Assembly (NCBI RefSeq): GCF_002933275.1
Contig: NZ_PSSX01000006.1
Coordinates: 62,001 to 126,000 of the forward strand
DNA length: 64,000 nt
From: Marinobacter maroccanus
GTDB taxonomy: Bacteria; Pseudomonadota; Gammaproteobacteria; Pseudomonadales; Oleiphilaceae
Direction: 5' to 3'
Part shown: positions 1-9,484 of the stretch, in pieces
Layout: each line of letters opens with the position of its first letter
Position numbering within the stretch: the stretch's first letter is position 1
The notes under the pieces: generated by a model
The model's input: only the letters and a program-made list of their open reading frames with translations
What the model was told of the DNA's origin: nothing
The model's database searches: none
Program-made: the position numbers and the translations under genes

Positions 1-447
1 GCTGTGTCCCGCATGTTGGCCATGCTGACGGAGATGAAACTGGTTCCTCATCGGCATTTCGGGATGCCCGGCAGCATTCAGAAACACACACTGGTGTATA
101 CCGTTGTCCTGGGTCTGATTCTGACCGCCTTCTTTGACCTGTCACGCATTGCTGCGTTGGGTATCGTGTTTTATCTGATTATGGACATTGCCATTCACTG
201 GGGTGTACTGCGCTATCTACGCAAAGACATCAAGGCCAACACCTGGGTGCCAGCTGCAGCCATCTTGTTGGATCTTTTGGCGCTGGGCGGCTTCGTCTGG
301 GTAAAGCTGAATACAGACCCGTTCGTCATCGGCGTGGCAGTCGTGACCATGATCGTGATTGCAGTATCCGAGCAGATTTTCCTGAAAAGATCGCCGGAAT
401 CCGCGCAAGCCAAACAGGAAGAGAGTCATGCGCATCATCACCATTAA
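1..447 (+). CDS. APC-type permease, C-terminal part (5' partial)
   Basis: The reading frame is open to the first base, so the gene starts before the window; a GTG at 4 is only the first possible start seen. The visible 148 codons hold about four hydrophobic segments and the opening SRMLAMLTEMKLVPH resembles the loop found in APC-superfamily amino acid permeases. The end is hydrophilic and closes with HAHHHH, which could bind metal. A small membrane protein and copA follow on the same strand 28 bp later, so a shared transcript with metal-handling genes is possible. Family assignment rests on general resemblance; the substrate is unknown. Confidence 0.6.
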   Translation, partial: AVSRMLAMLTEMKLVPHRHFGMPGSIQKHTLVYTVVLGLILTAFFDLSRIAALGIVFYLIMDIAIHWGVLRYLRKDIKANTWVPAAAILLDLLALGGFVWVKLNTDPFVIGVAVVTMIVIAVSEQIFLKRSPESAQAKQEESHAHHHH

Positions 448-474
448 CCGGAATCAGGAAGAGAGGCTATTGCC

Positions 475-702
475 ATGATGGGAGATAACATGTTCGGGAA
501 TACCATGTGGGCAGGCCACTGGCTGTGGATGCTGGTGATTGCCATAGTCGTCGTCATCCCGGCCTGGCGCATTTGTCAGCGCGCAGGGTATCCGGGCTGG
601 CTGGGCATTCTGATACTGGTACCTGTCGCCAACCTGGTTTTGCTGTACTTCCTTGCATTTGCAGACTGGCCAGCAGACAAAACCGGAGATCGCAATGGTT
701 GA
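475..702 (+). CDS. small membrane protein, 75 aa
   Basis: The protein has two hydrophobic segments, about residues 13-32 and 42-60, with a short basic loop (CQRAGYPGW) between them, and a charged tail. A GGAAGAGAGG purine run lies upstream of the ATG. Its last codons overlap the copA start (ATG at 695, stop at 700-702), which suggests translational coupling. The layout resembles small DUF805-like or phospholipase D-nuclease-N-like membrane proteins, but no family is certain. Co-location suggests a link with copper export; that is inference only. Confidence 0.65.
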   Translation: MMGDNMFGNTMWAGHWLWMLVIAIVVVIPAWRICQRAGYPGWLGILILVPVANLVLLYFLAFADWPADKTGDRNG

Positions 703-3046
703 GCATCATCACTCCCATGACCGGCATCATAAAACCGATAAAGAGACAGGCGCGCACACCGTCAAGGATCCGGTCTGTGGCATGACAGTGGATCCGCATA
801 CCGCGGAACATCGCAGCCAGCATGGCGGTAAAACCTGGTACTTTTGCTCCTCGCGCTGCCAGTCCAAATTCGACGAGGACCCTGAGCAGCAGTACCTCGG
901 TGAGGAAAATAAGCCGCAAGAGCCGGTTGCGCCAGGCACGATGTATACGTGCCCCATGCACCCGGAAATCCGCCAGCAAGGGCCAGGGGACTGCCCCATT
1001 TGTGGTATGGCTCTGGAGCCCGAGCAGGTGAGTCTCGACGACGGTCCCTCCGCAGAGCTTGCGGACATGACCCGCCGATTCTGGATCGGCCTGGTTCTCA
1101 CCCTACCGGTGTTTCTCCTGGAAATGGGCGGGCACCTGACCGGGCTCGACCACATTGTGGCTCCACAGATGTCCAACTGGATTCAGTTAGTGCTGGCAAC
1201 GCCCGTGGTGCTTTGGTGCGGCTGGCCGTTCTTCGTCCGGGGTTGGAAGTCCGTGGTCAGTCGAAATTTGAACATGTTCACGCTGATTGCCATTGGTACC
1301 GGCGTGGCCCTGATCTACAGCCTGGTAGCCACACTGGCACCCCAGGTATTCCCGGGCGCCTTCCGGCAGGACGATGGCTCGGTTGCAGTGTATTTTGAGG
1401 CGGCAGCGGTCATCGTGGTCCTGGTATTACTGGGCCAGGTTCTGGAATTGCGAGCCCGGGAGAAAACATCTGGCGCCATAAAAGCTCTGCTGGATCTGGC
1501 ACCCGCGACGGCCAGAAAGCTGGACGACGACGGCAGCGAGTCCGATGTATCGCTGGATCAGGTCAAGGTTGGCGACCGCCTGCGGGTTCGCCCGGGGGAT
1601 AAAGTGCCGCTGGACGGCGAGTTGCTTGAAGGTAGCTCCAATGTGGATGAATCCATGGTAACCGGTGAGCCTCTGGCGGTCAGCAAGAAATCCGGTGACC
1701 AGGTGATCGGCGGCAGCATCAACCAGCAAGGCAGCTTTATCATGCGCGCCGACAAGGTTGGCCGGGACACCATGTTGTCCCAGATTGTGCAGATGGTGGC
1801 CAGCGCCCAGCGTAGCCGTGCACCGATTCAGGGTCTGGCGGACAAAGTGGCGGGTTACTTTGTGCCGGCGGTAATCGTGATTGCTGTTATCGCCTTTATT
1901 GCCTGGGCCTTCTTCGGGCCGACACCGCCCATGGCATTTGGCCTGATTGCTGCTGTGAGCGTGCTAATTATTGCCTGTCCCTGTGCGCTGGGGCTGGCAA
2001 CCCCCATGTCGATTATGGTCGGTGTGGGACGGGGGGCTCAGAGCGGTGTTCTGATCCGCGATGCTGAGGCCCTCGAGCGCATGGAAAAGGTGGATACGGT
2101 TGTAGTGGACAAGACCGGCACACTGACCGAAGGCAAACCTCAGGTCACAAAGCTGGTCCCGGTCAAGGGGGTCAGCGACGAAGAGCTGATGCGGTTCGCT
2201 GGCGGCCTGGAGAAAGGCAGCGAGCACCCGCTGGCCCATGCCATTCTCGATAAAGCCAGTGAAATGGAGCTGACACTGCCGGATGCCGAGGGCTTCGATT
2301 CCCCGAATGGCAAAGGAGTCGCCGGCAAGATCGAGGGGAAGCAGGTACTGATTGGCAACCGGCTGTTGATGGAAGCCGAAAGTGTCGATACCTCGGGTTT
2401 TGAATCTGAAGCCGACGAGCTCCGAAAGGATGGGGCCACGGTTATTTTCGCGGCCGTGGATGGAAAAATCGCCGGCTTGCTCGCTATTGCCGACCCGGTG
2501 AAGGAAACGACCGAAGCGGCCATTTCAGCCCTGCAGAAAGACGGCATAAGGGTTGTCATGCTGACAGGGGATAACCGCACATCCGCCGAAGCGGTTGCTC
2601 GCAAACTGCATATTGATGAAGTGGAAGCGGAAGTGCTGCCGGAAGACAAGGGAAAAATTGTTCAGCGCCTGAAAGACGAAGGCCGTGTCGTGGTGATGGC
2701 GGGTGACGGCGTTAACGATGCGCCTGCTCTGGCAACGGCTGATGTTGGTGTGGCCATGGGTACCGGCACCGATGTGGCCATTGAAAGCGCGGGTATCACC
2801 TTGTTGAGAGGCGATCTGATGGGAATTGTGGAAGCTCGCAGGTTGTCTCTGGCGACGATGCGCAATATCCGGCAGAACCTGTTTTTTGCCTTCGTGTACA
2901 ACTCTGCAGGCGTTCCCATTGCGGCGGGTGTTCTGTACCCGGTCTTCGGCATACTACTGTCCCCGATTTTCGCAGCAGCCGCCATGTCGCTGTCCTCGGT
3001 CAGCGTGATTGCGAATGCATTGCGCTTGCGGGTAACCAAACTGTGA
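695..3046 (+). CDS. copA: Cu+-exporting P-type ATPase CopA
   Basis: P1B-type ATPase of 783 aa that pumps Cu+ (or Ag+) out of the cytoplasm using ATP. The start at 695 was chosen over 653 because GGAGAT lies just upstream and the frame then begins with a His-rich tail ([12 protein letters not shown]). In order: YHS-type domain with DPVCGM near residue 25, heavy-metal-binding domain with YTCPMHPEI and CPICGM near residues 85-110, membrane helices, the metal-site CPC at 428-430, phosphorylation motif DKTGTLT from D472, and the hinge GDGVND at 670-675. It lacks a classical CxxC HMA domain at the N terminus; the YHS/HMBD pair replaces it. SCO, CtaG and a Met-rich protein are encoded nearby, fitting a copper-homeostasis neighbourhood. 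Confidence 0.93.
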   Translation: MVEHHHSHDRHHKTDKETGAHTVKDPVCGMTVDPHTAEHRSQHGGKTWYFCSSRCQSKFDEDPEQQYLGEENKPQEPVAPGTMYTCPMHPEIRQQGPGDCPICGMALEPEQVSLDDGPSAELADMTRRFWIGLVLTLPVFLLEMGGHLTGLDHIVAPQMSNWIQLVLATPVVLWCGWPFFVRGWKSVVSRNLNMFTLIAIGTGVALIYSLVATLAPQVFPGAFRQDDGSVAVYFEAAAVIVVLVLLGQVLELRAREKTSGAIKALLDLAPATARKLDDDGSESDVSLDQVKVGDRLRVRPGDKVPLDGELLEGSSNVDESMVTGEPLAVSKKSGDQVIGGSINQQGSFIMRADKVGRDTMLSQIVQMVASAQRSRAPIQGLADKVAGYFVPAVIVIAVIAFIAWAFFGPTPPMAFGLIAAVSVLIIACPCALGLATPMSIMVGVGRGAQSGVLIRDAEALERMEKVDTVVVDKTGTLTEGKPQVTKLVPVKGVSDEELMRFAGGLEKGSEHPLAHAILDKASEMELTLPDAEGFDSPNGKGVAGKIEGKQVLIGNRLLMEAESVDTSGFESEADELRKDGATVIFAAVDGKIAGLLAIADPVKETTEAAISALQKDGIRVVMLTGDNRTSAEAVARKLHIDEVEAEVLPEDKGKIVQRLKDEGRVVVMAGDGVNDAPALATADVGVAMGTGTDVAIESAGITLLRGDLMGIVEARRLSLATMRNIRQNLFFAFVYNSAGVPIAAGVLYPVFGILLSPIFAAAAMSLSSVSVIANALRLRVTKL

Positions 3047-3134
3047 ACAAAGGTCAGGCCTTTCGTGTGGGCTGGTAATCCGGATCCGTCGAGAGAGCTG
3101 GCTACCAACCATCTCTCTCAATATACAGAGATTG

Positions 3135-3830
3135 TCAGAGCACTTTCTTCAACTGGCCATAATTCCCGCCAGTACGCAGCACCAGCGTAATGTCGTTGTC
3201 GTTACGGTTCCTGAAGAACCAGCCGTGGTCGCCGGTGAAGGCGGCTTCGAGTTCTCCTTCATCTTCGGGAACACCTCGTCCTTTCTCGTAAGAGATGGAT
3301 TGGCCGCTGCCGTTGCCGTGGGTGTCGTAGTTGATAGGGCCGCCCTCAGACGCCCAGGAGAATCGGGCCACAGCCCCTTCTTCCATAGTGAGTTTGAATT
3401 CGGTTCCCTCGCCCGGCGTCAGAACCACGCGTACTTCATCCTGCCATTGCGGTTCGGCAGCTTCTGGTTCAGGTGCGGGCTCTGGTTCCGCGGCCGTGAC
3501 CTTTGCTTCGGTCGCAGAGACCGATTCCTCTGCAGGCTCGGCCATGACAGGCTCCGCGACTTCCTGAGGCCCTTGTTCGGTCGACGATTGAACGGCAACC
3601 ATCTCGGCCTCTGCGTCGGCGGCGGCTTCCTCGGCGAGCTGTTCCTTGATTTCACCCATTTCGGTCAAGCCCAGCAGTCGTCCGGCTCCGGTCGGATCGA
3701 GCGCGTACTCCGCGGGCATCACAACGGTAACCAGCAGCACCAGCGCTACGATGGCCGCAACAATGGTTGATCGAATCAGTTTCGCGGTGCTTGGCAGTTC
3801 TTCTCGATTAGGTATGTCGGTGTTGTACAT
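3135..3830 (-). CDS. membrane-anchored periplasmic protein
   Basis: The 231-aa product has one N-terminal transmembrane segment (about residues 18-40), then an acidic, Ala/Glu/Pro-rich linker (about 55-130) and a C-terminal globular part rich in Gly, aromatic and charged residues (about 130-231, with INYDTHGNG and GDHGWFFRNRNDND). Similar proteins are usually labelled transmembrane anchor protein. It is the third gene of a minus-strand run: His-rich protein, HupE-like protein, then this one after a 15-bp gap. I infer that the C-terminal domain works in the periplasm with the HupE-like partner. Function unknown. Confidence 0.7.
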   Translation of the reverse strand: MYNTDIPNREELPSTAKLIRSTIVAAIVALVLLVTVVMPAEYALDPTGAGRLLGLTEMGEIKEQLAEEAAADAEAEMVAVQSSTEQGPQEVAEPVMAEPAEESVSATEAKVTAAEPEPAPEPEAAEPQWQDEVRVVLTPGEGTEFKLTMEEGAVARFSWASEGGPINYDTHGNGSGQSISYEKGRGVPEDEGELEAAFTGDHGWFFRNRNDNDITLVLRTGGNYGQLKKVL

Positions 3831-3845
3831 AAAGGTTCTCCAGAA

Positions 3846-4583
3846 TCAGGCGACGAAATAACCGGTAAGCTGGTAGCCGAATAGCAGGAAGCCTGCACTC
3901 ATCATGGCCACATTCGCGGTGTAGGCGTGGCGGAAAAAGCCGTCGGTTTTGCGCCAGAAATTGATGGCAATCAGGATCATGGCCAGGGCAATGAGCTGTC
4001 CGATTTCCACGCCCACATTGAAAGCGAGAAGGTTCGGAATCAGCCCATCGGGAGAGATGTCGTACTCAAGGATCTTGGTAGATAGCCCAAAGCCGTGGAA
4101 AAAACCGAAGATGAGCGTGGCGGCTTTGGTGTTGGGCTGAAAGCCAAACCAGCGCTGATACGCGCCGATGTTTTCCAGTGCCTTGTAAACGATCGACAGG
4201 CCGATAATCGCATCGATGATGTAGCTATTGATGCCGACGTTGAAGTACACCCCCAGCAGCATCGTGGTGGAATGCCCCAGGGCAAACAGGCTCACGTAGA
4301 TCGCGATGTGCTGCATGCGGTACAGGAAGAAAATGACCCCCAGCAGAAACAGCAGGTGGTCGTAACCGGTGACCATGTGTTTGGCACCGAGATAGGTAAA
4401 AGCAATCAGGTTTATGCCGGTAATCTCCTGAATGTATCCCTTGTCGCCCTGGGCGACGGCATGGGCCAACGCATCAGCGCTGAGGCCGAGCAGGCCCAGT
4501 GTCAGGAATATCCAGAAAAAACGATTTCCGCCGGCAGCAACCCGCGCCCAGTGGCGAGGTTTGCCAAGCACAGTTGACAGCAT
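3846..4583 (-). CDS. HupE/UreJ-family membrane protein
   Basis: The 245-aa protein has an N-terminal hydrophobic segment ending in ADALAHA and about six further membrane helices. Conserved-looking polar residues sit in the helices: GYDHLLFLLG, GHSTT and FGFFHGFGLS, typical of HupE/UreJ-related proteins, some of which move nickel or cobalt. The substrate here is not shown by the sequence. It lies between a His-rich secreted protein upstream and a membrane-anchored protein downstream on the same strand, so the three probably form one operon for divalent metal handling. Confidence 0.75.
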   Translation of the reverse strand: MLSTVLGKPRHWARVAAGGNRFFWIFLTLGLLGLSADALAHAVAQGDKGYIQEITGINLIAFTYLGAKHMVTGYDHLLFLLGVIFFLYRMQHIAIYVSLFALGHSTTMLLGVYFNVGINSYIIDAIIGLSIVYKALENIGAYQRWFGFQPNTKAATLIFGFFHGFGLSTKILEYDISPDGLIPNLLAFNVGVEIGQLIALAMILIAINFWRKTDGFFRHAYTANVAMMSAGFLLFGYQLTGYFVA

Positions 4584-4631
4584 AGTAACTCCGTAGAATG
4601 GGTTTTCGTTCAGCTGCTAAGGCAGCATTGC

Positions 4632-5006
4632 TCAGACAATCGTGTAGAGCTTCGGCGGGCGGTCGAGCCGATAACGAAAACTGCGGGGATCCTCTCCGGC
4701 ATAGGGAACAGGGCGCCGGAGTGAAGGTGTCAGGTTGGAGAATACCGGCATTTTCAACCGGTCTGCTGACTCATGGGAGTGATTGCCAGAGTCATGATGA
4801 GAGTGGCGGTCTTGCTGATCTTGCACGCCGTGGCTGTGATGATCATGACCATGGGAGTGATCGCCTTGGTTCAGAGCGTTGGCTTCAGTCACCTCCGGTA
4901 CTCCATGGGATGACGTTTCTCCCACGACCGAGAATGTCATGCCGATTAGCGCAATCAGCATGACAATAACCGGAAACCCTTTTTTACGGTTGATGGCCGT
5001 AATCAT
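4632..5006 (-). CDS. His-rich exported protein
   Basis: The 124-aa protein starts with a short basic stretch and a hydrophobic segment (about residues 12-30), likely a signal peptide or anchor. A central His/Asp/Ser-rich stretch (about 48-82) holds more than a dozen histidines in HSHGHDHHSHG-like repeats, and the C terminus is basic and proline-rich. Such stretches bind Zn, Ni or Cu loosely. It heads a three-gene run with the HupE-like and membrane-anchored genes, suggesting a periplasmic metal-binding partner. No named family recognised. Confidence 0.65.
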   Translation of the reverse strand: MITAINRKKGFPVIVMLIALIGMTFSVVGETSSHGVPEVTEANALNQGDHSHGHDHHSHGVQDQQDRHSHHDSGNHSHESADRLKMPVFSNLTPSLRRPVPYAGEDPRSFRYRLDRPPKLYTIV

Positions 5007-5150
5007 AAAAACCAGCTTTTGAACAAAGGTTCTGCGCGTGCGTTAACCCGCAACAGGACGTTGGAATAGTTTGTGGATAGAGAATACCATTCCGGTGCGG
5101 ATTTTCAGGAATTAAAACAAATAAATGTTCCCGGGCCCGAGGAAGATTAA

Positions 5151-5501
5151 ATGGCATGGCTTATTACCAAATACGCGATAACGGCTGCGCTGGTGGTCCT
5201 GATTTCTGAGGTTGCCAAGCGCAGTGACAAACTGGGGGCGTTGATAGCAGCTTTGCCCATGGTGACCGTGCTGGCGATGATCTGGCTTTACGTTGAGCAG
5301 CAGCCAGCGGAAAAAATCAGCAATCACGCCTGGTATACCTTCTGGTATGTGCTGCCCACCTTGCCTATGTTCCTGATGTTTCCGTTCCTGATGACCAGGT
5401 TCGGTTTCTGGCCGTCCCTTGGTATCGGCGCCATGGTCACAATTGCCTGCTTTGCCGCCCTGGCGGCTGTCACGAAAAAGTTCGGCATCTTTCTTCTGTG
5501 A
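5151..5501 (+). CDS. DUF3147-family membrane protein
   Basis: A 116-aa protein with four predicted membrane helices covering nearly its whole length. The pattern (a conserved LISEVAKRSDKLGALIAALP near residues 17-36 and WYVLPTLPMF around 66-75) fits the DUF3147 family, which has no known function. It is divergent from the His-rich/HupE operon. A GGAAGAT sequence precedes the ATG. No operon partner on the same strand is evident; the Met-rich gene follows after a 151-bp gap. Confidence 0.75.
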   Translation: MAWLITKYAITAALVVLISEVAKRSDKLGALIAALPMVTVLAMIWLYVEQQPAEKISNHAWYTFWYVLPTLPMFLMFPFLMTRFGFWPSLGIGAMVTIACFAALAAVTKKFGIFLL

Positions 5502-5652
5502 GGCGGGTCCGGAAGTTCGCCGGGTGTTCGGATGACACAGATCAACATGCGTGGACTTAACCGCATTCCTGAGTCTGTTTTTCAGCCTCAATTCAGTTTC
5601 ATGGTCTTTACTGACAGTGATGCACATTGTTGCAGCCAATAAGGAGGATCTC

Positions 5653-6165
5653 ATGAACAGATTAGGTCGTTTCGTTGCGTGTTCCGTGTTCGTCGCCTTG
5701 CCGGCTATTGCTTTTGCTCAGGGCAACTCGGGGCAAATGCCCGGTGGCGGCATGATGAATCAGGAACAAGTGCAGCAGATGAATGAAAACATGGCCCGCA
5801 TGCAGGCCATGATGCAGGAAATGCGGAACGCCAACTCCAACGCTGAACGCCAGAGACTGCGCGAGCAACACATGGAATACATGCAGGAGCATATGCAGAT
5901 GATGCGTGGCGGCATGATGGGGCCCGGGATGATGGGCAATGGTCAGGGAATGATGGGGAATGGCCAGGGAATGATGAACAACCAGGGCATGATGAACAAT
6001 CAAGGCCAGGGTAAAAAGCAGTCCGGCAATGCCCAGGGCAACCGTTCGGGTGGTCCGGGAATGGACAACGAGCAGCGCCTGGAAATGATGGAAAACCGCA
6101 TGAATCAGATGCAGCTGATGATGGAACAGATGCTGGAAAATCAGAGGCAACTGAACCGCAACTGA
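5653..6165 (+). CDS. Met-rich periplasmic protein, probable copper binder
   Basis: The start at 5653 follows a near-perfect AAGGAGG, so the longer frame from 5551 is rejected. The 170-aa product has a signal peptide ending near AIAFA-Q (residue 23) and then an extremely Met/Gln/Asn-rich chain. An early helical part (MNENMARMQAMMQEM) and a late part (MMENRMNQMQLMMEQM) flank a Gly/Asn-rich repeat of GMMGNGQ and GMMNNQG units. Methionine clusters bind Cu+ in periplasmic carriers, and copA, SCO and CtaG are nearby, so copper binding is a reasonable inference. No exact family recognised. Confidence 0.7.
   Translation: MNRLGRFVACSVFVALPAIAFAQGNSGQMPGGGMMNQEQVQQMNENMARMQAMMQEMRNANSNAERQRLREQHMEYMQEHMQMMRGGMMGPGMMGNGQGMMGNGQGMMNNQGMMNNQGQGKKQSGNAQGNRSGGPGMDNEQRLEMMENRMNQMQLMMEQMLENQRQLNRN
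5929..6007 (+). repeat. in-gene tandem repeat coding Met/Gly/Asn units
   Basis: Two 21-bp units followed by two 18-bp units encode GMMGNGQ, GMMGNGQ, GMMNNQ and GMMNNQ inside the Met-rich protein gene. Third-base differences between copies show they are not fresh duplications. Unit number is likely to vary between strains. Confidence 0.8.
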
Positions 6166-6179
6166 TGCTGGCAGCCCGT

Positions 6180-7697
6180 TTAGTCGAACAGTGACAGTTG
6201 ATCGGATTGCTGCTTCGATGGCACGCGGGGGCGTTTCTGAACGGGGCCCTTGCGACTGCCGTGTCGTAGCAGCACCCGGTCTGTTTCTGTCTTGCTGACA
6301 TGCTGCTTGCGAAAGTCGCCAACTGCCTTGCGAGCAACCCGGGCAGCCTGCTCATGATCACACACCGGCGAGATGTAGGTGTTGCCGCCGTAGCGTTCTT
6401 TCTGGGCCGGCGTCATCAGCCAGGGGGTGTGAATCATTTCACTCGGCACGCCAGCCAACTCTGGGATCCAGCGCCGGATGAACTCGCCCTCGGGGTCCAG
6501 TTTCTGGCTTTGCAACACCGGGTTGTAGATGCGCAGGGCGTTGATGCCGGTCAGACCGGATTGCATCTGGGTCTGGGAGTAGTGAATGCCCGGTTCGAAA
6601 TCGGTAAACATCCGGGCAAGATGAAGGGCGGGATCGCGCCAGTGTAGCCATAGCTGATAGCTGGCAATTGCCATCAGCATGGCCCGCATCCGGAAGTTGA
6701 TCCAGCCCGAATGGGTCAGTGCACGCATGCTGGCGTCCACCAGGGGCCAGCCGGTCTGGCCTTCCTGCCAGCGCTGCAGGCGTTCGGTATCATTGGGCCC
6801 GGTTTTTAGCGCCTCCATTTCCCGGTGCATCGCCCGGAATTCCAGTTCAGGCTCGTCTTCCAGTTTCTGGATGAAATGGCAGTGCCAGTGCAGCCGGGAA
6901 CGGAAACTGGTCAGGCTTTTCTTTTTCCGGGGCAGGGTATTACGGTGATTGCCGGTGGCCTTGGCCTCCTGGTAAATCTCCCGCAGGCTGACTGTGCCGT
7001 AGGCAATATGCGGGCTGAGGCGCGAGCAGGCCCTGACCGCGGTGTTCGGGCTGGAAATGTTGTATTGGTAGCCGACGCAGCGGCGGTCGAGGAAAGAGGT
7101 GAGTAGTTTTTCGCCTCGGGTTCTGCCTCCGGCCTGACGGTCCGGGCAGCTATCAGGCAGTGTGAAGTCCCGGCTGTGGTAGCCACTGGCATCGCCCTCG
7201 ATTCCTTTCATTTCCGGTATTCTTGTTGGAGCCTCCAGCAACGACTGACGCATCAGCTCTGTCCAGGCTCTGTCCCAGACATCACGGTCGCTCAGGCGGC
7301 GAACCACACCGAACTGGTTCCACTCCCGGAATTCCACCTGGTTTTCCGAGCACCAGCCAATCACCGCCTTGTCACGCTCGAAGGTCCAGTGCCCACCGGT
7401 TTCCTGGTGACAGAACACGCGTTTGACGTCTTGCCCGGCCTGTAGTTGCTTCAGCGCATCAATCACCGACCCTCTCATCACCAGAAGCTGGCTGCCGGCC
7501 TTTCGCAACTGCCGGTCAAGATCGTCCAGGGAGTCCCTGATAAACGCCCATTGACGGCCGCTTGTGTCCGGCAGTTGCCAGTACTCGTCCTCGATAACAT
7601 ACAGCGGTATGACCGGTTCGCCCTGGCTGGCCGCTGCCACCAGGGGTGCATGATCCCGGGTACGTAGGTCGCGTTTGAACCAGACCACGGTGGTCAT
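6180..7697 (-). CDS. photolyase/cryptochrome-family flavoprotein
   Basis: A 505-aa member of the classical photolyase/cryptochrome family; photolyases use FAD and light to repair UV pyrimidine dimers. The start at 7697 gives the family opening [11 protein letters not shown] and has AGAGGAA upstream. The N-terminal antenna domain (about residues 1-140) is followed by the FAD-binding domain with [29 protein letters not shown] and [20 protein letters not shown], typical of the flavin pocket. The C terminus is basic and ends in QSDQLSLFD. Its ATG overlaps the stop of the upstream DUF2256 gene (ATGA), so the two are translationally coupled. Whether it repairs DNA or is a light sensor cannot be told. 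Confidence 0.85.
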   Translation of the reverse strand: MTTVVWFKRDLRTRDHAPLVAAASQGEPVIPLYVIEDEYWQLPDTSGRQWAFIRDSLDDLDRQLRKAGSQLLVMRGSVIDALKQLQAGQDVKRVFCHQETGGHWTFERDKAVIGWCSENQVEFREWNQFGVVRRLSDRDVWDRAWTELMRQSLLEAPTRIPEMKGIEGDASGYHSRDFTLPDSCPDRQAGGRTRGEKLLTSFLDRRCVGYQYNISSPNTAVRACSRLSPHIAYGTVSLREIYQEAKATGNHRNTLPRKKKSLTSFRSRLHWHCHFIQKLEDEPELEFRAMHREMEALKTGPNDTERLQRWQEGQTGWPLVDASMRALTHSGWINFRMRAMLMAIASYQLWLHWRDPALHLARMFTDFEPGIHYSQTQMQSGLTGINALRIYNPVLQSQKLDPEGEFIRRWIPELAGVPSEMIHTPWLMTPAQKERYGGNTYISPVCDHEQAARVARKAVGDFRKQHVSKTETDRVLLRHGSRKGPVQKRPRVPSKQQSDQLSLFD

Positions 7698-7840
7698 GAC
7701 TGTGTGTTCCTCTCGCGCCGGCAACGTTCGCTGCAGTAGCGAACATTTTCCCAGTCTTTCGCCCACTTTTTCCGCCACGCGAATGGCCGCTGGCAGACCG
7801 GGCAGGTTTTCTCCGGGAGATTGAGTTTCTTATGGGGCAC
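7694..7840 (-). CDS. DUF2256 zinc-ribbon-like mini-protein, 48 aa
   Basis: This small gene starts with GTG at 7840 and was found by reading the minus strand directly. The product begins [19 protein letters not shown] and contains CPVC (C13, C16) and YCSERC (C36, C40), a four-cysteine layout that suits one Zn ion. An in-frame TAG lies upstream and no ATG intervenes, so GTG is the likely start, with GGAAG about 8 bases before it. The motif string [21 protein letters not shown] matches the DUF2256 family, often found beside photolyase genes. It overlaps the photolyase start by four bases. Confidence 0.88.
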   Translation of the reverse strand: MPHKKLNLPEKTCPVCQRPFAWRKKWAKDWENVRYCSERCRRERNTQS

Positions 7841-7925
7841 CAGTGTCTTCCATTCGGGATGTAGGGCTTTCTACGTCTGCGCCGCATGGCGGGATCAGCG
7901 CCCGAAGCGGCGACAGGTATGGGTA

Positions 7926-8522
7926 TCAGGAGCGTGATCCCTGTGCCAGCTGGGTCAGATCTTCACTGATCTGTTCTGGCGACAGTCCGGGCCGCAGGAG
8001 CAGCCGGGCGTTGCCGTCGCGATCGAAAACGTAAACGGCGCTGCTGTGGGAGACGTTGTAGTTGCCGCTGGCGTCGGGCTCGTCGTAACCGAAGGTGGTC
8101 CGGTAGCGTTTGGCGAGTTCTCGAAGCGCGGGTTCTTCTGCAGTCAGGCCAACGACTCGATCGCCGAAGAAATTCACGTAACTGGCCAGGCGTTCCGGGG
8201 TATCCCTGCGCGGGTCAACGCTTACGAACAGGGTGGTGAAATCGTCCCGATACTGTTCGGGAAGTTGGTGAACCGAGCGGCGCAGATCAGTCAGCGTGGT
8301 CGGGCAGACATCCGGGCAGGAGGTGAAACCGAAATACAGCAGACGGATGTTGCCCTTGGAATCAGCTGCTGTGACTGGTTGGCCGTTGGTACCCTGAAGC
8401 TGGAATTCCAGCTCGGGCATCAGGCCCGAGATGTCTTTACCATGCCAGCTTTCATTCTTTCCGGTGCAGCCGGCGAGCATCAGGGCAACGAGAACAGGCC
8501 ATAGTGGCAGCGTTCTGTTCAT
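7926..8522 (-). CDS. SCO1/SenC-type copper chaperone lipoprotein
   Basis: A 198-aa thioredoxin-fold lipoprotein. The N terminus carries a signal with lipobox LAGC, the copper-binding CPDVCP lies near residue 69, and the distal histidine expected of SCO proteins is in the VSHSSAVYVF segment near 160. SCO proteins deliver copper to the CuA centre of cytochrome oxidase or keep its thiols reduced; some serve nitrous oxide reductase. Its start overlaps the stop of the upstream ctaG-like gene by four bases, so they are co-translated. Confidence 0.88.
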   Translation of the reverse strand: MNRTLPLWPVLVALMLAGCTGKNESWHGKDISGLMPELEFQLQGTNGQPVTAADSKGNIRLLYFGFTSCPDVCPTTLTDLRRSVHQLPEQYRDDFTTLFVSVDPRRDTPERLASYVNFFGDRVVGLTAEEPALRELAKRYRTTFGYDEPDASGNYNVSHSSAVYVFDRDGNARLLLRPGLSPEQISEDLTQLAQGSRS

Positions 8523-9358
8523 GCGTTTCCTCCAGCCAGAGAGCGGCTTTTCGGGAATTTACCATCTTCATGCATGGCCCGGCGAAGCACGATCAGAATA
8601 CCAATGATGCTCATCATGGCCGGGGGAATCCAGGTCAGCAGACCGCCCAGCAACTGGTCGGTTTCCGGGGGCATGGGCCATGCCCGGCCGCAGACCTCGT
8701 ACACGTCATAAACCATGCCCCTGGAAAACACGATCCACGCCCCGAGAATCATCTGGGGAATCGCCACCAGCGCTAGCAGGAGGATACGTTTGCCATAGCC
8801 CAGGGCACTGGTGATGGCCGGGGAGCGGGGATCAAAGATCAGCCACCAGAACAGCAGGCCATCCAGCAGCATGCTCCAGTTCATGATCCAGTAGAGCTGC
8901 CGGCTGAGCATGGCGTCAAAATGGATGGGCGGCCAGAGCCAGAAATAGATCAGCCCCACGAACAGCACCGAAGCGATAACCGGCTGCTGCAGCAGCCGGT
9001 AAATCCAGCCCAGCGGCTGCAGCCAGTAGCGTACAGACGGTGAGATCTTCTGGTACCAGAATCGCATCACCGGCAGAGGGTTAGATAGCGCAATCAGGAT
9101 CGGCCCCAGATGGTGAAGGATCAGGTGCTGCCCCCGATGGACGAAAAACATGTACTGGGAGTAGTAGTCGAAGCGAGTTTGCATCACCCCATAGCAGAGC
9201 ATGACCCCGAGCGTGAAAGTGATGATACGGCCCGATCCCGGCCGGTCCTGCTCCGGCATCTTCAGTAGCGCAACACCATAAAAACCGAGCACCAGCATAT
9301 AACTGAGCAGGGTCAGGGGAGAAAAATCGTAGGGCAGCAGGTAGCTCGATACTGGCAT
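8519..9358 (-). CDS. CtaG-family (caa3-type) cytochrome oxidase assembly membrane protein
   Basis: The 279-aa protein has about seven membrane helices and histidines near helix ends (HRGQHLILHHLGP around residues 74-86), typical of the caa3_CtaG family linked to CuB insertion in heme-copper oxidases. This is not the unrelated Cox11/CtaG family. The gene is first in a pair with the SCO gene, with which it overlaps by four bases. No oxidase subunit genes are in the window, so the target oxidase lies elsewhere. Confidence 0.8.
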   Translation of the reverse strand: MPVSSYLLPYDFSPLTLLSYMLVLGFYGVALLKMPEQDRPGSGRIITFTLGVMLCYGVMQTRFDYYSQYMFFVHRGQHLILHHLGPILIALSNPLPVMRFWYQKISPSVRYWLQPLGWIYRLLQQPVIASVLFVGLIYFWLWPPIHFDAMLSRQLYWIMNWSMLLDGLLFWWLIFDPRSPAITSALGYGKRILLLALVAIPQMILGAWIVFSRGMVYDVYEVCGRAWPMPPETDQLLGGLLTWIPPAMMSIIGILIVLRRAMHEDGKFPKSRSLAGGNA

Positions 9359-9484
9359 GGATCAGACTCGATGCGTGCATGCATTGGAAACCGGGTTTAT
9401 CTTTCTTGTCATTACCGCCGAGTTTTGCCGGCCCGGCGGCGGATTTCAAGGCCGGCTTCAGGAAACTTCTGATGGAGGCGGGGC

